Of a DNA stretch of 64,000 bases, positions 35,485 through 46,100 are shown in pieces. Location of the stretch: NCBI RefSeq assembly GCF_040954835.1, contig NC_090698.1:67959284-68023283 (forward strand), written 5' to 3'. How positions within the stretch are numbered: the first letter of the stretch is position 1; every line of letters begins with the position of its first letter. The notes beneath the pieces were generated by a model. It searched no databases and was not told where the DNA came from. It saw nothing but the letters and a program-made list of their open reading frames with translations. The position numbers were made by a program, and so were the translations under genes. Source of the DNA: Lepisosteus oculatus (taxonomy: Eukaryota; Chordata; Actinopteri; Semionotiformes; Lepisosteidae).

Positions 35485-35905
35485 AAAGATTAAAGCTATT
35501 TTGGCATTATCATGCCAGAATAACACCAAATATGAACCTTCTGTTTGTCCATTTATTGACTTGTTTACTTAAATATGAATGAATTCAATTAATAATAATT
35601 TAAATAATTAAATAATAAATGGAAGTTAAAAAACAAAACAAAATAAAACACGTTCCTCCAGTGCCACAACAGCAAAAGCACTACAAATGGTGAAGTAAAA
35701 TATATCCAAGAAAAAATGGAAAATTTCTAAACAAAGGGTACATGGATGAACCCTGAATTTCAGGTATTTACTGAGGAAAAAGTCAACAACATGCTTCAGG
35801 GAGCAGAGACAAAACATTCTGTATTAAATACTGTTAGCTCAGAAGAGACAGAAGTGTAACAGTTAGCAGAAGTAATCAAGATTAATAAACCCACAGATCC
35901 AAATG
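35485..35905 (+). repeat. Repeated LINE-like module, copy 1
   Basis: Aligns by eye with 37135-37475 over its whole length, from the shared GCTATTTTGGCATTATCATG, through TTTACTGAGGAAAAAGTCAACA, to GCAGAAGTAATCAAGATTA. This copy has a stop where copy 2 reads on. The open frame of copy 2 (FTEEEVNNMLQGAETKSF) continues into CR1-like sequence, so I take both as pieces of one LINE family. Confidence 0.6.
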
Positions 35906-37134
35906 AAAAATATTATACTTTACTCGCTCCCTATTTGATAACTACTCATTTAAATCATTGGTGGTGACAAAAACTGTTGTTGAGCGTATCTTTTGGGCCC
36001 ACAACCTTTGAATAGCTGCTTTATTACCTTTCAGATTGAAGCAAGATGATTTAGTAGAAATTCCTTTAACAGACAACACAAGTGCAAACTACAGTAGCTA
36101 TTTGGTATAATCATGCTTTTTTGGATGCATGGTCTTGATCGGATGAAAGAATTCCAGTACTGAGCAGTGAAATACAGAGAGTGAAATGTTTAGATGCTGA
36201 TTTGTCTTCAGAAAAACTGAAAACATAATCCACCTATCTGTGAAAAGGGATATGATAATACTTCCCGTGATCTCCTGGTGGAACCATGTTGGAACACCTC
36301 TACTCATATAATTGTCAAAAACAATCTACTGTACCTAACCATGTTTACTAACCAGATACCCTGGCTTCCTTCATGCAGCTGGATGAGATCCACATATCAT
36401 GTAGTTACATCTGAACAATCTAGATTGGACAAATGGCATTCTCTTGTTTGTAACTTCTCATAATTCAAATTCTGACAATTCAAATGCCATTCATACTTCT
36501 AATGTGATGCAGCCTATTCTCCTCTACGCAATGGCTTGCCACAATACACATATTTAACTGTAAATGTGTTTATTTTCCATTTAAAAAACCTGACAAATTA
36601 ACCTTTTTAAAGAGACTAAACATGTAGGTTTGCAGTGTTGAAGACTATTTTACTGGCAGCTATGGCAGTCTCATTGTTGTCATGGCAATGCTAGTTTAGA
36701 AACTCAGGTACTGTACCTGACAGGCAGTCTGGACTTTGTTTACAGAAATAAACCTTTCTCAAGAGTTAGTGCTGTTAGGCAATTAAGAGCTAATTAAATT
36801 GACCAGACATGAAGGGCTGCATGAGCAATGGTTCTCATTTTGTTTTTCGTGTAAATGAACAAATAGCTGGCCTATTTGTTTACATTTCTGTTTGCACTAT
36901 GTGTGTTCATCACTTCCTAAAGTCCTTAACAGTTTATCAAGGCCATTGCAAGGCAGATGGCGTTCCATTAAAATTAGATTAAAACGGAAAAGAATCAGTA
37001 TTCTCCTGCATTCCCAATTTTGCAAAAGACGTATGCATTCTTTTAAAAGAGCGTCCTCTGATTTCATTCCTGCCAACATCTAAGAGCTTTTTTATTTTTT
37101 TACAAGAAAAGTGCCTGTTTCAATAAGAGATACA
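35906..37134. other. Spacer between the two LINE-like modules
   Basis: About 1.2 kb, AT-rich, with no clear LINE or gene sequence. Confidence 0.4.
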
Positions 37135-38280
37135 CGAGAGATGAAAGCTATTTTGGTATTATCATGTAAGAATGACACCAAATATTATCTTTTGATTCAT
37201 TTATTTGTTTGACTTGTTTACTTATTTATGGGGGTTAAATAATGAAAGGAAGCTAAAATAAGACGTTTTGGAAATGGGAGGAAATCGGAAGTATCTAAAC
37301 AAAGGGGACAAGGATGAACCTTGATTTTCAGGTATTTACTGAGGAAGAAGTCAACAACATGCTTCAAGGAGCAGAAACAAAAAGTTTTGTACTAAATACT
37401 GTTAGCTCAGAGGAGACAGAAGTGCAATGGGTAGCAGAAGCAATCAAGATTAGTAAGGACCCAAGGTCCTCTGGATATCTTACTAGTTGTAGTGAAGGAA
37501 ACAAGAAATGCTATCCAGAGTTAAAAATGACCAAAAAGACTAGAGTCTTGGCCTTCTCTCTTTTATTACCATACTTATGTTCTTAGTCATTGATTCAACT
37601 CTTCCATAAGTTGCTCATGGCAGGGGTAATACCCAGGGACTGGAAGATTGATAATGTAGTGCACCAGAGTAAAGGTCACAAAACTGAACTACAGTAAGTA
37701 ATTGCAGACTGACAGGACTGACATCTACTGCATGTAAGGTTTTGGGAACAATAATTACAACTAAAACAGTGCATTAACTATATGGATATATTGAACATAG
37801 ATTAAGAAAATATAGGTCTTGCTTAAGAAACATGTTTAACGGTTTTCTGAACAAGAAATAGCTGTAATGGATAAACACAAAGATTAATTTTCAAAATGCA
37901 GGAGGTAGGCTTTCAGGGAAACACAAGTGTTAGGACTGAGAATAAGCTATGACACAGAAAAACAGGGGTACAGATAAGGTGTGAATATTGACATTGGGTG
38001 ATGTAATTTGTGGAGTACCACAGGGATCTGTACTGAGATCATTGCTATTTTTAATTTATATTTATTTATCATTATGAGTGATTTAGATTCCGGTATATTA
38101 AGCGATCATACAGTATACAGTAGTTAGAGATTTAAAACTGAGAACAGGAAGTACTTCTTGACCAGAAGGATTGTGGAAGGATGGATTCTCCCTCACACAT
38201 CTGTGGTTAGTAGTGATTGTGAGTCTCTATTGAAATCTGACACTGGACATTAATGAACTTCATTAAAAAGGGTTATTCAG
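37135..38280 (+). mobile_element. CR1-like LINE fragment, sense, decayed, internally deleted
   Basis: Contains copy 2 of the repeated module (37135-37475), then a block reading AGVIPRDWKIDNVV near 37620. Next is a GVPQGSVL-like motif with LLFLIYI near 38010-38060, then C-terminal text LKLRTGS..EGLWKDGFSLTH near 38115-38190. That is the block order of a CR1 reverse transcriptase with parts missing. Numerous stops make it non-functional. Confidence 0.62.
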
Positions 38281-40085
38281 GTAAAAGATAAATGCAGATA
38301 CTATAGCTTTTACAGAAGGTGAAAAGGTTTCTGGACTATTGAGTCATTCCCAGCAGCTGCCTATTTCTCAAAACTGCAAGATTAGGTTGTAGGTGTATTC
38401 AGTTCTGCAAAATCCAATTAAGTACATACAACCAATAAAAAAAACTAATCTATGACACTGTTACCAACATGCTTTCCAAGCTAGTTATATACATCTACAG
38501 TATTTCTTCTTGATTGGGTCTAAGCACTATTCCAATATACAGTAGCTACTGTATGTACTTCTCTCTAGGAGTAAATTATTAAGGTTTGATTAACTATGAT
38601 CTTTATTACATTTGCAGTATTACATATGCATAATCATAAAGAAAAAAATCAGCTATAATTTCAGGCTTGTAATTTGTCATCTGCATTTCCTCATACAGAT
38701 TGAAGTTGTCACATGATCATTATTGGTTCTATGATTTACAAAGATGAGCTCTTTCACACTGTCCCATTTTCAACTCCGTTTTGCCACATACCCTGTGGCA
38801 TATAGGATGAGGGGCGGCGCAAAGGAAATGTACTGTAAGACATTTGCACTTATTGTACATTCCTTCAGTGGTTCCTTATTATAAAATGTGAGGTAGAAGG
38901 ACATTTTTAGCATGAAGGCCATGAGAAAAGATAAGATAAAATGCACCTGCAGAGCGGTGAATGTGTTTTAACCAGAGTTTACCTGGCTAAGATAATGAAA
39001 GAGTTCTCGGTTCAATGAGAACTGCTGCAGGTGTTTTCAGATTTTCCATTGACGTTTTCAGTTTTATATGAACTTTCAGTACGTAACTGTAAATTATATT
39101 GTGAGAACATTTAGGTATCTATGCTGAAAAGCAGAAAGAAATACAGAAAGACAAAATTACAGTATGTGTGAAGAAGTTGCAAAGCTACACTTTGTTTTCT
39201 TTATTATACTTTTACAGAGTGAAATTAAACTCTACTTAACCCTTTTCAGCTTGCACCCAGACGCAACTACAGTACATGCAGTATAAAGAACCTACCATAT
39301 GTAGGTTTAGGTTTTAAAATAGCCTTATGTTGAAAGATAATGCATAAACAATAATTACATTCAGTTTTACAATAAATTGCACATCATTGCATCAGACACA
39401 TACTGTATTTATAATAAGAGAAAAAAATACCAACAAAACATATACATGCATTTTGAAATTCCTATCTGCAATCACACACAAAACACTACCCACCCACCAA
39501 ATACTTTTAAAAGTATCCAGCATGTGAAACAATTTATTAAAAGTACACTTAACACAGAATGTTGAAGAAGTCATTGCTTTAAAGATTGCTACAATGTCTC
39601 AAGTGAGTGTTTTCAATATTTTTTGGTCTGACCTCTCTGTAAGACGTTAGATACTGTAGGTATGTGTTAAATGAAAATTAATATATATATTACATACAGT
39701 AGTTAATGAAACATATACTGTATATTGTAGTACATCTCTGCAAACTCAATGCAGCAATTATTTTGCAAATGTTTTTTTTTAATTATTCACACAAAACTTT
39801 AATGTCACAAAGTTATGAATTATTTTCTTCATATCTTTAAAAAAGACAATTAAAAACCACTGTAGTAAAATTTTATCACCCTTTAATGATCTTCACTGAT
39901 TATTATCTTCCAAAAAATAAAAAATATAAATCTTTTATATAAATATATTTCATGTATGCATTAGTTTGTGAAAACACATACTGTATGTGTTGATTTTTTT
40001 TTAAACGAAAATAGCCTTGGCAATTTTCTGTTTTACCAATTAAACCCCAAATCTTATCAGCCAGCACCCTACAGATAAGAGCAAC
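38281..40085. other. Upstream region of the elastase gene
   Basis: About 1.8 kb, AT-rich. A near-perfect palindrome (ACACATACTGTATGTGT, about 39974-39990) and two GATAAG-type words close to 40055-40080 lie within 150 bp of the promoter. I see no convincing bipartite PTF1 site. No gene. Confidence 0.4.
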
Positions 40086-40089
40086 TATT

Positions 40090-40097
40090 TATATAAG
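40090..40097 (+). promoter_or_regulatory. TATA box of the elastase gene
   Basis: TATATAAG lies 47 bp before the start codon, which places transcription start near 40120 and leaves a 5' leader of about 25 nt. Short leaders and strong TATA boxes are usual for pancreatic zymogen genes. Confidence 0.75.
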
Positions 40098-40143
40098 TGC
40101 TGTGCTACTGTATGTGCAACTTCACAGCAGGAAAGCAATCAGA

Positions 40144-40183
40144 ATGATCCCAATTGTGCTGGCTTCGGTTCTCTTTGCAAGCG
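40144..40183 (+). CDS. ela3l: Elastase exon 1 (signal peptide)
   Basis: ATG at 40144; the donor gtaagg at 40184 leaves phase 1. An upstream in-frame ATG at 40102 lies before the expected transcript start, so the 40144 start is preferred: it gives a 16-residue signal peptide with a hydrophobic core (IVLASVLFA). Confidence 0.9.
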
Positions 40184-43100
40184 GTAAGGGTGAAGATATA
40201 ATAGGAAGCATTGTGTATAGACTACTTTTTATTTATTTTTTCCCGTTTGATTCAAAATGTCCAAAGAATTTCTCATGGCTTTAAAGATTTATTTTCTATA
40301 CTTTGTTAAATGTAGCATTTTTTCCTCTGCAATAAATAATTACTGCGGCAAGTGCCATTAAACTAACAAGCTCATTTAATTGACCTTTGTGGTGTGTTTA
40401 TAGTTTTTAGAGGAGGTCGAACAGCAGTGTTCAACTTAATGTCTGAAAAAGAAAAGGAAGTTTTTTTATGTTTTAAAGAAGCTTATATTTAAAAAACATA
40501 TTTCTGGACCTTGTCAGAAACAGGTCTTTTTCAGCTGCGTAAAAAATAAACAAAACTATACAATAAAGCTTCCTAATAGAATGCAATGGATTACAAAACC
40601 CAAATTCTGTGTATGATTCAAGTACACGGTATATACAGTATGTGTTATACTGTTCACATGTTTAAATAAGTATTGATTTCTGTTTTTCGATTATTGAAAA
40701 CATTCAAGCCCTGAACTACAAAACCACGTACTGTAGCTTATAAATGTGACTTAATTTCTGAAACTTTCACAGGGCCTTCAGTTGCATTATAATTCATGAA
40801 TTGCTTGATACTGTACAAAGGCAAATGATAAAGCTACCTAAAAACAGAATAATCCAGTATGCTCTGTGTTAGATCAGTGTGTGTTTCATTACGGAAAATT
40901 GTACAGTTCAAGCACTTCAGCGGTAGGGTTCAATAGTGTTGAATTGTCTTCCAATTGTAAATATTTTGCTTTTGGGGTCATAATTGTCGCTAATTTTCTA
41001 TATTACCAAAATGGAGGCAGCACACCGACATCAAATCAATAGAGCTACCATATCTGGCACATTCAGTGAGGAAGTTTGTTAGACAGTCCAGGGACTCCAG
41101 GAAGACCATCAGTGGGGTTTGACATGTGATGTCTCTGTGGCTCCTCTGCAGCCTATGGGTGCGGCGTGCCTTCCATTGAGCCTATGGTGTCGAGAGTGGT
41201 GAACGGACAGGATGCCCGACCATACAGCTGGCCTTGGCAGGTAGAGCACTGTCTGCCATCTCGTGTTTTTTTTTTATTTTGTCTCTTGTTTGGCTCTTGG
41301 AAAGTTCTACAAATTTTTATTCTTTTTGCCAGACACATTTTCTTTGTGGGTTAATGGCCCATTTAATTAACCCTGTAATGAAGGGGAGTTGTCACCTACA
41401 GAGTTGAGACGTTTTAATTCAAAATGCTTGTTTTTTTAGTGCATTACATTGCTTTATTGTTCTCTGTGACATATTTGTTTTGTCTTGTGTTATGTTAGTG
41501 AACTGAATCGCTTATTTAATACCCATACTATTTTGAGGCATTGATTTTCCAGACTTCTGAGCACCAGGTGGTTATACTTTGAAAGGAGAAAGTGATATTG
41601 TGTTTTGACTGTGTCCACAGAGATTTTGTCATTTCAAATACAGGATATACAGTATCTTTCAACACACCCCACAGTTTAAGTTGTCAAACACACAATAGGT
41701 ATAAGATAAAGAGAGTTTGTAAAACTGGGTTTTTCCTATAAGCCTTTGAATTGAGAGAGGGAACATTTTAAGTGTAATTTAGTTTACATAAATTGCTCTG
41801 ATAATACAGTATACATTTATAGATTTAGAATGTCCCTTTAAAACAAGCTTTAATAATAAAAATATAAATGTATTTCCCTATGATTCTTTTAACACTGCAA
41901 AAAATTTTGTTTAGTCATATCTTAATTCTAATGTACTCTATTTAGGCTAAAGCCTAATTAAACTAATAGATTAATGCACAGCAGGTAGATGTGATTTGAG
42001 GTATAGCTGGGTAATTCAAGAAGAACACACTGAGTCAGAATACTCTTGCACACAACTTGTTTTTACCCTGCTCTCCAGATTTCCCTACAATACCTGAAAA
42101 ATGATGAATGGAGGCACACCTGTGGAGGCTCCTTGATTGCCACCAATTGGGTCATGACTGCCGCTCACTGTATCAAGTAAGTAGGAGCACATAATCAATC
42201 CGATGATGATTCTTCAAACACAATGCATGGCATTAGAAAAGGTATTGACAATATCTAGTAATGCAACACACTACACACTTAAATTAACTTAAACACGGTG
42301 GTATATTTGCATGGGGTATCCTGTCATAACTCTTCACAAGTGAAGCCTTCAGAGGTTGATGACTTGGCATTAGAGTCAGATTCTAAGTTCTACCCAGCAA
42401 CATTCAAAGGTCGGTATATTCAGACACCAAATTAAGTACGTTGTGTTGGGTGTTTTGTGAAAAGCGTGCAGAGCTGAATGACGGTTGTGCAATGTTATTC
42501 AGAGCATCAATGAAATAGGTTAAATTATCTTATCCTCTAAAGACATAAAGAGGGTTTTGGTGACGATATAATGTAGAGACCCATAATCTAACACCCATAA
42601 CCTGACACAGTCCAATTCCTAGAGTCCAAGTCTAGAGCACCCAATTTAATACCATCTTGTAAAAGTTATGGTAAACCTTTATATAATAGTGCCAACTTTG
42701 CAAACATTTAGCATTTCTAAAGGACAGTAGTATTTATATTTGAATTCAGAGTTCTGGGGTCCTATAGTTTGAATGACTTAAATGATTTCATTGCCTTTAT
42801 TAGTCTGCAACATACCGTACTAGCACTGTTTCCAAGCGTTAAACCCTCAAGGAAATAGATACCTTTAAAAACTGCATGACTCTGGCCCTCCTTAACAGCA
42901 AGTGTGTAACACTGCTAAATCACTTTCTCATTTCTGTAGTTTCAATCCTGGCACGTTTCAGGAAAACCAGAATGTTAACACAAAATATTCATAGCTAGTC
43001 GCAACAATAAAAGTCTATTAATTAGTTAACATGTATTATACTTTTCTGTAAATTACAATTGATTTGTTTTCTGGATGCATACGAACCTTGGCTTTAGAAA

Positions 43101-46100
43101 GCATTCCATATATTTAAATTAAAAAGTTTACAAATAAAGAGCTTTTTACTATTTCATATTCAATTTATTACATTAAGCCTAAGTGATCCAAATACTTCAT
43201 TTCATAGGATATATATCATCATGTCTGCTGGATATGCATGCATAATTACTTTGCAATAAGCAATACCTCCCTTCAATTAATCCTTTTTAGAATGATGAAC
43301 TGCTTCAATCTGGAACAGTTAAATAGAAGCTGCCATCAGGTGGTTATTTCTAATGAGATCTTGACAGCATGTCCCCTTCACACATTCCAGTGGACAGCTG
43401 TGCAAACATCTTGCATACAAACAGACTGCTGGGCTTTTTCCTTTGGTATAGCACATGCACTGTGAGATGCAAAAACAACAGCAGGACAGTGTGAATACAA
43501 ATTAAACAGAAACAAAACAGAGTAAAGCTGAATGTTGTTTCTAATGGTGGCATGCTAAAATGATTAACAAAATACAACATATTAATCAATATTTATTTTC
43601 TTACAGGCCCACAGTGAATGGGCAATTACTGGAGGAGAGATACAGCTCTCACTACAAACACTGTAACTTTTCAGGCAACTTCACATCTGGCTAGTAGTGA
43701 AGTAATGATGTCTGTACCAACAGTCTGAACCTGCGAAAAGAGCAGGTTCCTACAGTCTATTGGCCAATCAATTTAATCAAATGTTAACTGTGAAGGTTTA
43801 GTTTGCTTCTGTAAGTTGAAATTAATATACAGCTTCTTATATTGCAGGAAAAGTGTAATAGGGAGGACAAATATCAAAAGAATTAAAATGATCATGCAAA
43901 ATCTAAACGATTTAGTGATATTTTATGTATCTGGCAAATCACACACATGCACATACTTTACATACTCACACACTTGTTTAGCCTTTCAGTGCTCCTTAGT
44001 GTTCTAGACCTCCAGAGAACAGTTTTGCCTGAAATGATGTCTCCTTCACTATTTTGAAATAACTTGTAAATATAGTATGTACAGTAGAGGCCTAGATCAG
44101 GGCTTTTATTGAATTTTACCACTGATATGTTTTTAGAATCTGGACAGGTACAGAATATTCACACAGAGTGTACTGTGTATACACGACATTTCAGCAAAAC
44201 CAATGCAAAAATCGAATTATTCATTTCATCCATGCTATTATTTCTGCAGCTATGTAATTTCTTACAGAGGACATCACTGACAATTTAGAAAAATATTGCT
44301 AGTTTTGTAAGTAGCCATTGACAGAATAAAACATACCCAAATACTGGATACCCATATCTTAAGATACCATATTTCTGGAAATACATTTGTATAGTGAACA
44401 TTACACATTACATTCTTTATTATCATCATGGTGATGCTAATAATAATAATGATAATAATAATAGTAACAATAATAATAATTAAACTAAATAATAATACAT
44501 AATTTAAAGAAATAATAATAACAACAATAATAATTGTATTTTGCAGCAAGGCCTTAACCTACAGAGTGGTAGTTGGGAAGTACAATCTTTTGATGGATGA
44601 ACCTGGATCCAAGGCTATCATGGCAGATCAGATGTTTGTGCATGAGAAGTGGAATCCCATTCTGGTGGCTTTGGGGTAAGAGCTGTCAGGTGCCTAAATT
44701 ATACAGTAAAACAAATGCCTGAGCTCCATGTGAGCTACTGACTTATTTATTCAGGTCTCTGACTGTCATCACTGGGTGGCTAAGCTGTATCGATATGTAC
44801 AGTATTAATATTGATAGATTAATTAATATAGATCAGAAATGATCACATGAATAACTGTTTTATCTCAACTGATTGGATGCCCGAGGGCAGCTAAGCTCAT
44901 TCCCCGCAGCTTTCTGGACAATGTGTTCAAACAAGGCCTCCATCTTAAATTAAGCTTCTGCCCTCTCACTTGAAGTTGACATTATAGTGTCTGCCAAACT
45001 GTTTTTTTTTTTCTAATGAAAGAACATATTCGTTGACAGCATACTTGGATGCACAGTAAACCCAATCAAGAATGTATATTAGAGTTAGAGTGAAATCAAA
45101 GAGACAGCATGCTGAAACACATCCACAAATGTATCCATGTTATACCTAAGAGTGACATGTAACATTTAAAAATCTCTCTTTAAAAGGAATGACATTGCTC
45201 TGATCAAACTTGCTGAGCACGTTACGCTTAGTGACCATATCCAGCTGGCCTGCATCCCCCCGTCTGGGGACATCTTACCCAACAACTACCCCTGCTACAT
45301 CACTGGCTGGGGCAGGCTCTACAGTAAGACCAATTTCATTATCATTATCTCTTTATCTTTGTCTTCAGTACTGTATGGCCTCACAGCTATAATGTGAATA
45401 TCCCTCATTCTCATTACAGCTTATTAATGAGAGCACATTTTAATTATACCTTGATCTCAGTGAGCGAAAGACAATAAAATAATTAAAAGCTCACTGTATT
45501 GCAATTATAGTAGAATTAGCTTTTTATGCTAATACGATGGTATTAAAGGTTAACAGCATCGGTGAAAATTGATTACATTTCTTCTTAGATTCCAAAAACA
45601 AAATATAAGACATTAAAATAAAAATAGAAGAAAAAATGAATAATTCACTACTGTACATATCCTTCTATTCATCCATTTTCTTTAACTGCTTTATCCTTAG
45701 AGAGATGTATTGAACTGGAGCATAAACTGTCAGATGCAGAGCACCAGCAGGACTACATCTTAGACAAAACACCAGTCCATTACAGGACACATACAAATAT
45801 CCATACAAGGGGCAATTGAGAAATGACAGTTAAAGTAGGCAGCATGTTTTGGGACTGGGGGGGAGGAATCTATAGAGTAGTTGAAATCACATGTGAACAC
45901 TGGGGAAGACTGGACAGATCACAGTGAGTACCCCTAGAGCTGTGAAGCCACTTTGCTTCATATTAAAAAGAGGTGGAGTGTGAAAAACAGCTCACATTTC
46001 AGCATTTCAGCTCACTTGCAGAGATCCAAAGAAGAGAACGTAAAGCTCAACATTTTGCACAACTGTGGTCATGCTCTGTTTCAGCTAACGGCCCCATTGC

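Noticed and set aside
40102..40143. Earlier in-frame ATG of the elastase gene
   Set aside because: It is about 5 bp after the TATA box, upstream of the likely transcription start, and would spoil the signal peptide with charged residues.
43600..43695. Exon-like stretch with a good acceptor (ttacag) inside elastase intron 3
   Set aside because: Exons 3 and 4 already join in frame to give an unbroken S1 protease sequence, and translating this piece adds unrelated residues or stops.
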